Part shown: piece by piece, positions 1 to 9,706 of the stretch
Layout: each line of letters starts with the position of its first letter
Position numbering within the stretch: the first letter of the stretch is position 1
Assembly: GCF_947507565.1 (NCBI RefSeq)
Contig: NC_089180.1
Coordinates: forward strand, 2,914,001-2,978,000
DNA from: Oscarella lobularis
Taxonomy: Eukaryota; Porifera; Homoscleromorpha; Homosclerophorida; Oscarellidae
Length of the DNA stretch: 64,000 bases
Reading direction: 5' to 3'
The notes under the pieces: model-generated
The model's database searches: none
What the model saw: the letters and a program-made list of their open reading frames with translations, nothing else
What the model was told of the DNA's origin: nothing
Program-made: the position numbers and the translations under genes

Positions 1-55
1 TTCTCGGTATTTAGGGACTCTGAATAGTTAATGTGAACGGGTTTACGCATACGCA

Positions 56-160
56 GACGTTAAGGCGCTTTCACATAAGAGACGCTCTGCGAGCGTCGCG
101 TTGCGAGCGTCGCGTCAGCGTCGCGTCAACTTTGCGTCGTAGCATTCACATAACGATCTC
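56..160. repeat. CG-rich subterminal-type repeats, Harbinger-like
   Basis: The stretch holds several near-copies of GCGAGCGTCGCG between two TTCACATAA motifs. The left end (GGCGCTTTCACATAAGAG) resembles GGGGCATTCACACTTGC just upstream of the Harbinger transposase at 46.2 kb, where short direct repeats also occur. This suggests the terminal part of a PIF/Harbinger-type element or derived MITE into which the hAT at 170 inserted. No coding sequence is visible. The family assignment is inference from terminal similarity only. Confidence 0.35.
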
Positions 161-169
161 ATAACGATT

Positions 170-1245
170 CAGGGCCGTCAGAGGCGGTGCGACTGGCACG
201 GTTCGTACCACTTTTTCCAGAAAATATATGAATAAATCTAATTCTACTTAAATTATTTTCTTCTTTGACTGCCAGACTGAGAGCATGCAAAAAGCAGATA
301 TATCTGCAGCAGAAGGTCAGGAGGTTGCTACTATGACAAATAGAACCCTTCAGTCGTTGAGAACGGATGAGAACTTTAGCTGTTTTTAGGAAAAAGCGAT
401 CACTTCGGCTGAAACATTAGAAGTCGGTGAACCTAGTTTGCCACGTCGCCGAAAAGTCCCAAAACGGTATGAAATTGGCAATGTGCAGAGTCAGTGTTAC
501 TTTCCAACAACTGTAGAAGAGCACTACAAACGACTTTACTATGAGGCTATGGACCTCATTACTACTGTCATAACGGAAAGGTTTAATCAACCAGGGTACC
601 GAATTTACCAAAATGCTGAAGATCTTCTGCTAAAATCAGCCAATGGCGAAAATTTTGAAGCTCAGTTTGAATTTGTAACGAAATTCTACAAGTCCGATTT
701 GCATCCTCAGCGACTGCACCAGCAGCTTCAAATCCTATTAACTAATTTTCCATCTTCTGCTGCGAAAGCTCGGTTGTCCGATCTAATGGAATATTTTGGA
801 AGTTTAACCAAAGCTCAGCGAGAATTGCTGTCGGAAGTCTGCACAATGTTCAAGCTGGTTCTTGTTATGCCTTCAACGAACGCAGCAAGCGAGAGATCTT
901 TCAGCACGTTGCGCCGAATAAAAGCTTACCTTCGCTCAACCATGACTCAGAAAAGGCTCAAGCACCTCATGATTTTGCACATTTATAGCCAACTCACGGA
1001 CGAAATAGACTTGATTAAAATTGCCAACGAATTCGTTTCGCAGAATGAGTATAGAAAAGCCCATTTGGGAAGTTTATGCGATCTGCTAAGGTAATTTGGG
1101 TATTTTATTGTTAATTTTTTTAAAAAGTCTTGCAAAAGGAATTTTACATACTGTAACAAAAATGAAATTTTTGGGGCGTAGCTAGCAAAAAATTTTTTGC
1201 GCGCTAAATGGCCGTACCACTACCAAATTTACTCTGACGGCTCTG
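170..1245 (+). mobile_element. hAT element 1, full length with terminal inverted repeats
   Basis: The left end reads CAGGGCCGTCAGAGG and the right end is the reverse complement of CAGAGCCGTCAGAGT, so the two are imperfect terminal inverted repeats of about 15 bp. The 5-mer CGATT flanks both ends (165-169 and 1246-1250), consistent with a short target-site duplication. The element is about 1.08 kb, shorter than an autonomous hAT, and encloses a hAT transposase C-terminal region. A relative with similar ends lies at 19628-20263. Confidence 0.7.
285..1094 (+). pseudogene. hAT transposase, C-terminal part, one nonsense codon
   Basis: One reading frame runs from the ATG at 285 to the stop at 1094, broken only by TAG at 387-389. 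The translation carries the hAT C-terminal dimerisation signature: NAASERSFSTLRRIKAYLR followed by a leucine-rich helix (LKHLMILHIYSQL). The part before it (LPRRRKVPKRYE, then FPTTVEEHYKR) matches the linker common in ZMYM1-like animal hATs. The BED zinc finger and the N-terminal catalytic region are absent, so this is an internally deleted copy. The TTTTTAG at 383-389 looks like a splice acceptor, but homology reads straight through it, so I call it a stop codon. Confidence 0.8.
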
Positions 1246-1323
1246 CGATTGGCCTAGCGTAATTGTCGTAGCGCGCTCTTATTAATAGAATTGTATCTAA
1301 TTTTCTCTTATTACTGCGATCGC

Positions 1324-1370
1324 AGTTATCCGGAACCTCCCATCGTTTTGTTGGCCTTCTGATGCTTTGT
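1324..1370. repeat. 47-bp segment shared with 30724-30770
   Basis: The segment from AGTTATCCGGAAC to GATGCTTTGT is repeated at 30724-30770 with about two mismatches, in the same orientation. The second copy sits just past the end of a minus-strand Tigger gene, so both may derive from the non-coding tail of one Tigger-like family. Around this copy no Tigger coding sequence is visible. The neighbouring minus-strand open frame (1229-1450) is not recognised and overlaps the hAT end. Confidence 0.5.
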
Positions 1371-1504
1371 CCATACATTTCAACACATCTTCTAAAAAGT
1401 CCTCCTCCTGTTGAGACTAGTTTCCCGTTCCATGACAAAAATTGACTCACTTCCTTTGTAGTTGGTTTGATATCAATCCGGTGTTGTTTCTCTAATGAGA
1501 AACG

Positions 1505-1803
1505 TCATTGCAGTAATTTACCTGACTGGATACGATGGTTTTCAGGAGGACCCATAGCAGAACGTGGCATGTAACAACCACGTTGTTTCTTGATCACCAA
1601 ATGCATGAACAGCAAGAGAATCTTGTGCTCAGTCACTGGCACCTCTCGAGTCCAGTCCATAATATACCGCAACGGTTTGTGATCCGTTTGCAAAATAAAG
1701 TTGTCCCGGCCTTCCAAGTAATATCGAAATCTTTTTACTCCCCAATAGATAGCCAACGCTTCTATCTCAATCTGGGCGTAATTGCGCTGTGCTTTGATGC
1801 CAG
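1505..1803 (-). pseudogene. Ty3/gypsy RNase H fragment
   Basis: Read on the minus strand the translation contains [19 protein letters not shown] and then [13 protein letters not shown]. These are the conserved core of LTR-retrotransposon RNase H, with the E and D metal-binding positions present. The open frame continues about 50 residues past the core but does not resemble the usual linker to integrase. No reverse transcriptase, integrase or LTR is seen nearby, so this is an isolated fragment. Confidence 0.75.
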
Positions 1804-1949
1804 CAAACGACGTACGTGTACAGTACGCCGTAAGCTAACGCACGTGTCTGGTCACGTGTAGAGAAGGAAGGAACGAGGGGGCGGATAACTTAAGGTCCCG
1901 AGGATCTACTGTACCAGAAAAAGTCACGTGATAGCGCGAGTTAAGGCCG

Positions 1950-3006
1950 ATGAACACTAGCGACCCTGGTCTCCGAGGCTACTGTACACGCGACATGCAT
2001 TGCAAGTCCTATTCTCTTGAATTTAAGCGTCAGCTTCTCGACTCTCTCAAAGAAAACGACGGAAATGTTTCGAAAACGGCGAAGCAGTACGGAATTCATC
2101 GAAAAGTCGTGCAGAGGTGGCGACAGCAGGAGAGAAGGCTTGATGAAGCATCCGAAAGGCGTGATGTCTCAACGCGCAAAAGGAGACGCCTATTCCGAAC
2201 CGGACACTTGCACGGAAGACATCCTGAGTTAGAGAAATTGCTTGTTGAATGGATCAAAGCTCGACGGGAGGAACGAATAACAGTTAATTGTCCTGACGTG
2301 CAGTCAAAAGCACTGGAATTGTACGAAACGCTTCACGGAGGTTCTCGCGAAGGACAGTTCAAGGCGTCAAAAGGATGGCTTAGCAGGTTTTTGAAACGAA
2401 ACGATTTGTGCACACGCGTCATTACTTCTGTGGGCCAAAAGATTCCCACTGATGCTTCCGATTTGGCAAAGAAATTCATTGACGAATGTCAGGTTTCTCT
2501 CGCAGAGAGAGAATACCCATGCAATGTTTGCAATTGGGAATATGGACGAGACTCCCATGTGGTTCGACATGCCCTAAAACAGAAGCATTGATTTTAGAGG
2601 GGTGAAAACTGTTTTATCGAAAACGACAGGGAAGGAAAAAATGAGATACACTGTCGTTTTGGCCGCGTTAGCAGACGAAAGTAAACTTCCTCCTATGCTG
2701 ATTTTTCGTGGCCTGAAGAATGTTCCGAAAGTTTAATTTCCCTCTGGAGTTGTAGTCCAGGTTTCCAAAGGCGGCTCAATGAACACGGAGCGCCTAGAAT
2801 ACTGGTTGCAGAATGTTTCGAAGCGCCGAAAGAATTCTCTCTGTCGTCAGCCAGCTGTTTTGGTTCTTGATCGTCACGCCAGTCACCTGCATGCTCGAAT
2901 TCAAAATCAATTGATGCGAGAACATCAAACTAGAGCAATTTACGTTCCTACCGGAATGACAACACTAGCGCGACACGGTTTTTTAGGAGAATATGGAATA
3001 ACCTGA
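1950..3006 (+). pseudogene. pogo/Tigger transposase relic
   Basis: The first ORF (1950-2591, 213 aa) holds a Brinker/Psq-like helix-turn-helix (SLEFKRQLLDSLKEND, then KTAKQYGIHRKVVQRWRQQ). A CENP-B-type domain follows (LEKLLVEWIKARREERI ... GWLSRFLKRN). The DDE_1 catalytic domain follows in another frame: NMDETPMWFD starts at 2539, VLDRHASH gives the second aspartate near 2868, and YVPTGMT follows. The frame changes near 2520-2540, and in-frame stops lie at 2575-2577 and 2734-2736. The domain breaks off after 3000, before the third acidic residue. It is a dead transposase; terminal repeats were not identified. Confidence 0.8.
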
Positions 3007-3414
3007 ACGTCGGCTTCGGGAAGTGTGACGTTTCCCGCAAGCTCAGCTTTATTTCTTTAACCTGAACTATTTTTTGCAGTCCAACGTCACGTTGTAGCTG
3101 GTGAGTTCTGCTGCCACCAAGGCTTTGCCTCACCTCGTTGGTGTTACAATGATTGAATTAAGTCTTTTGTTTTTGTGGCACCGAAACGGAGGTTGCCCCG
3201 GAAGCATATTGGTTGAACTGGCGGCGGCGGACGAAAAAAAGTTTTGAAATGAACCGCGATTTCTTTTATAGCAAAAAATGTGGTAGCAGAGCTAGTACAA
3301 TACCGTAGACTCTGGTTTACAGGCGCATGCGCTTGTAGGACGAAGAATGGGGCTGCATGCGCTTGTATTGTAATAATAATATGTATGCGCTTATAAGCAT
3401 GCGGAGCATGCGCA
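3007..3414. other. intergenic, with GCGCATGCGC palindromes
   Basis: No gene is supported. The palindrome GCGCATGCGC lies at 3323-3332, with related GCATGCGCTTGTA and TATGCGCTTATA motifs to about 3415. The same family recurs near 51.7, 55.5 and 56.3 kb. The palindrome equals the core of the animal NRF1 binding consensus, but here it may simply be part of a short interspersed repeat. Confidence 0.4.
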
Positions 3415-3627
3415 GTGGAAGACAAAAAAGGTCACCTCGAATTCGCCTGCTTAATCGACGTTGACAACAAGCCCTTTCTTAACTCTTTCAACGTCTATGA
3501 CGATGTTGCCAGAGTCATCGCCGACGTTCTTCTGGGACACTTCGACGACGAACGCCTCATCACCGCGTCTGCCTTCAACGCTAAGAACAACGACAGATTC
3601 ATCATCACCGAGGCATCTCGCAAGTAA
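3415..3627 (+). CDS. hypothetical protein, 70 aa
   Basis: The open frame starts GTG/ATG-proximal in MEDKKGHLEFACLIDVDN and ends at TAA 3625-3627. It is acidic, lacks a membrane segment, and shows no domain I recognise (NVYDDVARVIADVLLGHF in the middle). Composition looks protein-like rather than random, so it could be an exon of a larger gene or a captured exon. It ends about 37 bp before the dispersed repeat at 3664. There is no support beyond the open frame. Confidence 0.25.
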   Translation: MEDKKGHLEFACLIDVDNKPFLNSFNVYDDVARVIADVLLGHFDDERLITASAFNAKNNDRFIITEASRK

Positions 3628-3663
3628 CTTAATCTACATTCTTGCTTTGCCCTGTTAGGTAAT

Positions 3664-3952
3664 GTTAGTTCTTATGCCAATAAAAAGTAGCTTTTTGATC
3701 ACGTGCATTGACGCCAAAAAAGGAAAATTAACGGCAACGCCAAAACGCGGTATCCGTTAAAAAATTAGTTAGGTAAAAGCGGTTTTTCTATCTCAACAAT
3801 TCTTTGATTTTGTCCTGTTTCTTTCACCAGGCCGGTACGTTCTGACATACAGAAACTTAGGCACAGTTGAAGCTTAATTAAAAACCCATAGACACGCAGA
3901 TTTCGAAGATGTTTCTTTGTCGCTAACGCGCGCGCATCTTCTCCTTGCATTT
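3664..3952 (+). repeat. 289-bp dispersed repeat A, copy 1
   Basis: The segment from GTTAGTTCTTATGCC to CTTCTCCTTGCAT is repeated at 43591-43871 in the same orientation, with high identity and a few small indels. Both contain GATCACGTGCATTGACGCC and GCTAACGCGCGCGCATCTTC. There is no open frame worth calling, and no terminal inverted repeat or target-site duplication was seen. It could be the 5' leader of a transposon, because copy 2 lies directly upstream of the PIF1-like helicase region. Confidence 0.7.
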
Positions 3953-4578
3953 TCCGGGTACATCTGAATAGAATACTACCATCTGTCATCAAATATTTCC
4001 TATACGTTCGGTAGGGTCTGAACTATCGTTGCGAAGAGCGTTTCTCAAAGCCTACGCCCTCGCGAAACGAAATAAAACATGATTTAATTGCTATTGGTCG
4101 AAGCAATTTTGAATCTTTCGCTTCGTTTAGAAGTTATCATGCTCTCCACTATAAGTGACTGGCTGCACTATAAAACCGTCTTACCTGAATAGATACCGAC
4201 CTTCTCCATATACTTGAACGTCCTTAGTGAGAAAAAAGTGGTGGTTTTCCACAGCGTCTTGAAAATGCAGTGCCCGTCTTGGGCAAGTGCTAAACCGATT
4301 GCACAGTTTGCGCACGTCCTTAGCGCAAAAAAGTTCGACACAGCTTTCGCGGCAAATTTTTTGGCACCAGCAGCAAAAATGCTTGCAAAACAAGACGTGT
4401 CGCACCTGGCGGGAAAATCTGCGGAGTATCTGGTAGCGAAATTCGTCGACATCTTTCAAAACAGCACAACTGGAGAGATGACAGAATCAAAGACCTTCAA
4501 GCTAGGCATCCTTGGCTGCACCTTGATCAACGCTCGTTTCCACTTGGATTCTCCACTTCAAATATACCCTCTGACGAT

Positions 4579-4975
4579 TTGCTGTGCGACTTGGAAACGT
4601 GCTCCAGCCAGAGTGACACGGCAATACTGTTCAGCTGTGGCCACTCATTCCACCAGGAGTGCTTAGCAGCAGCGACGTCGTGTGTCTTCTGTAAGCGGTT
4701 TCTGCAGAAAAAAGTAAAAGAACTTGGACAATCCTTTTCCAAGTCTTTAGCGCCCAACCTGTAACTTCAACTATCGAACAACCTATGATCAAGCACAGCA
4801 TAAAGTCGATGACGATGGAGAAGAGGACAGAGAAGAAGCGGATGACTACTACACGACAAGCGAGTTTCTGAGTCATCTAAGGACGGAAATTGAGTCCGTA
4901 TCCGCCGCAGCAGCACGAAAGAAATTTGCGTCGGCCACTCAAAGAGATCAATACCTGGACCACAACTACATATAA
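4579..4975 (+). pseudogene. RING-like C-terminal fragment, possible frameshift
   Basis: The first frame (4579-4764) contains LCDLETCSSQSD and then SCGHSFHQECL and CVFCK. This gives C-x4-C, C-x-H-x2-H-x2-C and C-x2-C, close to a RING finger but with an unusual spacing in the first pair. It stops at 4762-4764. Directly overlapping, the frame at 4763-4975 is open and acidic to charged (KVDDDGEEDREEADDYY, ending DQYLDHNYI). The two may be one protein separated by a single-base shift. Upstream (4190-4460) there are two diverged copies of a roughly 100-bp unit beginning ACGTCCTTAG. Function is unknown; a zinc-binding E3-type tail is only a guess. Confidence 0.35.
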
Positions 4976-5419
4976 TAAACCCAAATTGCAAAATATTTAG
5001 CCTCATACCTAACAAACAACGGACGTATTGCTAACAGACTTTCACATTGAAAAGCGTGTTTTCCAAAACAGCGATATTAGATACAGCTTTTGTGGGTGCG
5101 GTCCATCGTCTTCTAAAGCAATTGCACACCTCTTCGCGCAAAAAAAATTGAAAGAAGCGCGCCATTGAAATTCATGTGCTCAACAGCTGTCGTCCGTAGC
5201 TTGAAAATCACTTTCCGTTGTGATATACTCTTACTGGAACTAAAAAAAAGCCATTTTCGTCGTTATTGATTATTGAAAGCGACAATGTCGTCAGACGCCT
5301 CCTCACTAATAGGAGAAAGCCAGTGAGGTCTATTAAAAATCTAAAACATTCAAATATGCTACCGAAAACGTTACGTCACAGTAGATAGTAATTCCAGATT
5401 AGGGATCAACAGTTTGCAG

Positions 5420-5449
5420 CATAGATATAACAGTACTGTTATATCTATG
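5420..5449. repeat. perfect 30-bp palindrome
   Basis: The left half is CATAGATATAACAGT and the right half is its exact reverse complement, with no spacer. It is AT-rich, could extrude as a cruciform, and is followed by GGTTGGTTGCAGG. It lies about 320 bp upstream of the open exon at 5769. No coding or transposon context explains it. Confidence 0.9.
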
Positions 5450-5535
5450 GTTGGTTGCAGGTTGCCACCAAGGATAAATATACATAACGGGCACCTAGCA
5501 AATAGTTTTATCAAGGGAATGCAGTAAAGGAGCAC

Positions 5536-5583
5536 GTTGGGTTTGTCGTGCTGCGAGCGAAGCCCGCAGCACGCAAACCCAAC
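5536..5583. repeat. strong hairpin, 19-bp arms
   Basis: The arms GTTGGGTTTGTCGTGCTGCG and CGCAGCACGCAAACCCAAC pair with a one-base bulge around a 9-base loop. The arms are GC-rich, so the hairpin would be stable in RNA as well as DNA. It lies about 190 bp upstream of the ATG at 5769, and could be a promoter or leader structure or the core of a very small foldback element. Confidence 0.8.
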
Positions 5584-5726
5584 TGAGAGCTGATAATGGG
5601 CCTCGTGATCGAAGGGGCAGGGATTGCGGTAGGGAGGTGTAGCTAGCTATGAGTCGCATAAAAGGCCAGCCAACTAACGTCGTTAGGCCATAGATAGAGA
5701 AGAAGGGAGGATTGGAAGCTCCCGTC

Positions 5727-5736
5727 GTCACGTGAC
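5727..5736. promoter_or_regulatory. GTCACGTGAC box (E-box/CLEAR type)
   Basis: This is a perfect 10-bp palindrome 33 bp upstream of the ATG at 5769. GTCACGTGAC is the established consensus bound by MiT/TFE and USF type bHLH-zip factors in animals. Position and exactness suggest a core promoter element here. Incomplete versions (TCACGTGA, TCACGTGT) are also scattered through transposons in this window, which tempers the claim. Confidence 0.5.
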
Positions 5737-5768
5737 AAGTGCTTGACTCTAGGCGCGACTCATTCTAG

Positions 5769-6094
5769 ATGGAGGTAGTTAGAGATGCTTTTCGCGGTCT
5801 TCTTCAGTCGGAAATCAGTTCAACTTTGTCGCCTCGCCATCAGCAGGTGCAGAAGGATCTTCGATTTCTTCTCGCATCGTCTGAGAGCGAAGTCTTCGAA
5901 TTATTCGCCGAGAAGCTTACAGGCGAACTTGCTCAATGTCTCCCTGCTCTAAAAAAAGGATCAAGACAGCCTTCGATTTGCGAGCAGGCTCAAGTAGCCT
6001 TTTATAAGTCCTCTTTGGCGGAGCTGAGCGATTCGTGGGCGTGCCTATACTTCTCTCTTGGCTTACCCTTCAACGATCCTCTCTTGTCGACGAC
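5769..6094 (+). CDS. first coding exon of an unrecognised host gene
   Basis: The ATG at 5769 opens a 109-residue frame with a soluble, helical composition (MEVVRDAFRGLLQSE, then SSESEVFELFAEKLTGELAQ and YKSSLAELSDSW). The apparent stop at 6096 is part of GACGACGTAAGATA, a textbook splice donor, so I end the exon at 6094 with the intron beginning GTAAGA at 6095. No domain is recognised. Three features upstream (palindrome, hairpin, GTCACGTGAC) support a promoter-proximal first exon. The intron then runs into a 2-kb minisatellite and transposon debris, and I cannot place the next exon. This is the most convincing non-transposon gene start in the window. Confidence 0.55.
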
Positions 6095-8112
6095 GTAAGA
6101 TACTAATAGAAAGTGGAGCGAACCATGTCAGATACTTATAGAAAGGAGAACGAACGATGTCAGATACTTATAGTAAGGGGAACGTACGACGTCAGATACT
6201 TATGAAAAGGGGAGTGAACGATGTCAGATACTTATAGAAAAGGAAACGAACGACGTCAGATACTTAGAGAAAGGGAAGCGCACAACGTCAGATACTTATA
6301 GAAAGGAGAACGAACGATGTCTGATACTTTTAGAAAGGGAAGCGAACAATGTCAGATAATTTTAGAAAGGGGAAAGAACGTTGTCAGATTCTTATAGAAA
6401 GGTTAAGAACTTATAGAAAGGGGAGCGAACGATGTTAGATACTTATAGAAAGGAGAACGAACGACGTCAGATACTTATAGAAAGGAGAGCAAACGACGTC
6501 AGATATACCTATAGAAAGGAGAGCGAATAACGTCAGATACTTACAGTAAGGAGAGCAAAAAATGTCAGATGCTTATAGAAAGGGGAGCGAACAACGCCAG
6601 ATACTTATACAATAGGGAGCGGACGATGTCAGATACTTATAGAAAGGGGAGCGAACGACGTCAGATACTTATTGAAAGGGGAGCGAACAACGTCAGATTT
6701 TGAGAGAAAGGGGAACGAACGACGTAAGATACTTATAGAACGTGGAGCGAACGATATCAGATACTTATTGAAAGGGGAACGAACGATGTCAGATAAAGAG
6801 ACCGAACGATGTCAGATACTTATAGAAAGGGGAACGAACGACGTAAGATACTAATAGAAAGTAGAGCGAACGATATCAGATACTTATAAAAAGGGGAACG
6901 AACGATGTCCGATACTTATGGAAGAGAGAACGAACGATGTCAGATACTTATAGAAAAGAGAACGAACGACGTCAGATACTTATAGAAAGAGAACGAACGA
7001 CGTCAGATTTTTGAAGAAAGGGGAACGAACGACGTAAGATACTTGTAGAAGGGGGAGCGAACGATGTCAGATACATATAGAAAGGGGAACAAACGATGTC
7101 AGATACTTATAAAAAAGAGAACGAACGATGTCAGATATTTATAGAAAGGGAAGCGAACGATGTCAGATACTTATATCAAGGGGAGCGGACGACGTCAGAT
7201 ACTTACAGAAAGGAAAGCGAACGACTTCAGTTACTGATAGATACCGCTTCGAAAAATGTCAGATACTTATATATAGGGAAGCGAACGATGTCAGATACTT
7301 TTAGAAAGAAGAACGAACGACGTCAGACACTTATAGAAAGGGGAGCGAACGACGTCAGATGCTCATAGAAAGGGGAGCGAACGACGTCAGATACTTATAG
7401 ATACGGCAGCGAACAATGACAGATACTTATAGAAAGGAAAGCGAACGACGTCAGATACTTGTAGAAGAGGGAGCGAACGATGTCAAATACATATAGAAAG
7501 GGGAGCGAACGACGTCAGATACTTTTAGAGAGGAGAACGGACGACGCCAGACACTTCTAGAAAGGGGAGCGAACGACGTCAGATGCTCATAGAAAGGGGA
7601 GCGAACGACGTCAGATACTTGTAGAAGGGGAAGCGAACGATGTCAGATACATAAAGAAAGGGACGTCAGATACTGATAGATACGGCAGCGAACGATGACA
7701 GATACTTATAGAAATGGAAGCAAACGACGTCAAAAGTGGAGCGAACGATGTCATTGACTTATAGAAAGGGGAGCGAACGACGTCAGATACCTATAGATAC
7801 GGCAGCAAACGATGTCAGATACTTATAGAAAGGGGAGCGAACGACGTCAGATACTTATAGAAAAGGAAACGAACGACGTCAAATACTTATAGAAAGGGAA
7901 GCGAACGACGTCAGATACTGATAGATACGGCAGCAAACGATGTCAGATACTTATTGAAAGGGGAACGAACGACGTGAGATACTTATAGAAAGAGGAGCGA
8001 TTGATGTCAGATACTTATAGAAAAGGGAACGAACGACGTTAAATACCTATAGAAAGGGGAGCAAACGATGTCAGATATTTATAAAAAGGGGAACGAACGA
8101 CGTCAGATACTT
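6095..8112 (+). repeat. 32-bp minisatellite, about 60 units
   Basis: The unit reads GTCAGATACTTATAGAAAGG followed by GGAGCGAACGAC, with point variants and occasional short units. The first unit is the splice donor of the preceding exon, with GTAAGATACTAATAGAAAG in place of GTCAGATACT. Units that keep GACGTAAGATAC recur near 6722, 6840 and 7030. Because 32 is not a multiple of three, every frame is sampled and meets TAG (in TTATAG) regularly, so short open frames within it are not genes. A diverged second array lies at 13345-13610. Confidence 0.95.
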
Positions 8113-8599
8113 GCATTTTTTTGTGAGCGATATGTTGCCATCTATAAAAACAGTTCGTACAACGATGGCACTAGCTCCTTTTTATCGACGTCAAAATGGT
8201 GGTCAAAAGAACACCGGCTAAATACACGAAAAATGAACATGATGACCACAAGTTCACAACAAAGCATGGCCGTTGCAGTAGTCGGTGCACTCTCCCACCT
8301 TCGTTTCTTGCAGAAGCAACTGGATTCCGTTTCCGTCCATAACGCCGTGATCCTTGACGTAGTTAGGAATGAGCGAAGTGATCAATTTTGTTCTCCTGAT
8401 ATCATGTTAAGGATGAGGTCAATACCAGACGTATTGCATCAGTTCGAATACACGTTGAACGAGCAATCAACCGCGTAAAGACGTTTCGAATCCTGTCACA
8501 AGTCGTCCCTATCAATGCACCGTGATTTGTCGAGGATATGGTTTATTTGTTGCCATTTGTCAAACTTTCTTCCCAAACTAATAGCTTAGATTACTTCAA
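8113..8599. other. no supported gene between array and YqaJ relic
   Basis: A plus-strand frame continues from the array to 8478, but its first 16 residues are array-encoded and the remainder is unrecognised. On the minus strand a protein-like stretch (LITSLIPNYVKDHGV) lies downstream of the YqaJ fragment and could belong to the same decayed gene. Neither is called. Confidence 0.4.
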
Positions 8600-9330
8600 A
8601 GAATGTTGGCCAAATCTGATATGAGCTATGAGAATATCAAAATAAAACGATGTGAGCACATCCAAACAGCTCTTCCACTTTTTTTTGTTGAAGTAAATTC
8701 GCTCGATTGCCATTTCACTTGGAGTCCAGACAACGAAATCGCACTAAGGCCTTCCCGAAATTGCAATTTGTCCAAGAACTTGATAGAAGTAATTATGTCC
8801 CTCTTTCAGGTGCATCTGTCCATCTGTGAATGAAACACAGGACGATTTTGCTTCTGATATTCTTGTACGGTCATTTCACGAGCACTGAAGGGACATTTAA
8901 TTTCGAGGAGTCCATCGGTACTTAGCTTCTTAGCTGGATCGGTCACCAGTCGATCAAGAGAAGCCCCAAGCCAGCAAAAACGTGGGTTAACAAAAAGACC
9001 GCATTCCTGAGTTTTGCGCCCTGACAATGTTTCGTACTCTTCAACAGCATCACACTCATGAGACTTTCCCCATCTTGTAGAGGCGGTGTCAACTGATTTG
9101 TTGCTAAGAAGACTGTTGAGTAAAGATGTTGGATGACGTGACCTAATTCGTTTGAACACTCGTCCGAAGTTTGAAGCCGTTAGTCTCATTTGCCTCATTT
9201 TTCTCCACAGAGGACTCTCCGCCTGACCTCGGGTGGCTTGTTCTATTCTTCTGCACATAACGTCACATAGATGGTGTTTTACTGTCCCTATGTGATAATG
9301 TGGTGCCGATTGACGAAGAATTCTTTTGCG
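8600..9330 (-). pseudogene. YqaJ-type exonuclease relic
   Basis: The minus-strand frame from about 9330 to 8806 contains the YqaJ/lambda-exonuclease core. MRLTASNFGRVFKR is followed by WGKSHECDAVEEYE, then LGASLDRLV and LLEIKCPFSARE, giving the conserved E, D and ExK metal-binding residues. The frame then shifts: the C-terminal part (GHNYFYQVLGQIAISG, then CDFVVWTPSE) is read in another frame to about 8600, with an internal TAG. In animals YqaJ domains often come from DNA transposons. No PHD finger is attached here, unlike the copy at 35.1 kb. The antisense frame at 8603-8833 is a shadow. Confidence 0.8.
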
Positions 9331-9706
9331 TCAATGGGATGCTAAGTGGGGATCCTGTGCGTATCCGTGTCGCCTATGAGTCGAACCATCTTCTAATTAG
9401 AGAAGTGCAGTGTTTGATTCAGATGATAGTTGGGTTTGAGCTTTCAAATTAGTGCAAAGAAGAATTTTGTTCTGCTGTTACGATTAAAAGATCGTTAGTC
9501 CCACGCTTCATGAGATGCCCGCGCTCCACCTATCGGCATTTTGCGAAGCAGCAAATTCAGTTACTTGAAGTCTTTTATTTTCTGACCGCACTTTTCTGGG
9601 ATTTTAATTAAGTGCGACTGCTTAGCTGGTTGGCACGGAAAGCTCTGCAAACTTCCGTGCTCTGAAGAAAAATATACGGTTCCAACTACCAGAATGGTAG
9701 CAAGTA
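9331..9706. other. no gene seen
   Basis: No coding or repeat signal is recognised between the YqaJ relic and the MITE. Confidence 0.4.

Larger units (their letters stand above)
4976..5768. other. upstream region of the 5769 exon
   Basis: No coding sequence is supported. The region holds the palindrome, the hairpin and the E-box listed separately, and therefore looks like a promoter region for the exon at 5769. No TATA box is placed with confidence. Confidence 0.4.

Noticed and set aside
383-390. Splice acceptor TTTTTAG in the hAT gene
   Set aside because: hAT homology is continuous in one frame across it, so it is a nonsense codon.
4168-4459. Cysteine-rich minus-strand frame (HVLFCKHFCCWCQKICRESC)
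   Set aside because: Cysteine spacing fits no zinc finger and the plus-strand context is equally open; it probably reflects a TTTGC/GCAAA-rich repeat.
6095-8112. CRISPR-like array of about 30-bp repeats
   Set aside because: Units follow each other without spacers, vary continuously, and lie in animal DNA; it is a minisatellite.
6672-8478. Open frames over the minisatellite
   Set aside because: They come from the 32-bp period rotating frames; TTATAG gives regular stops and no frame is kept.
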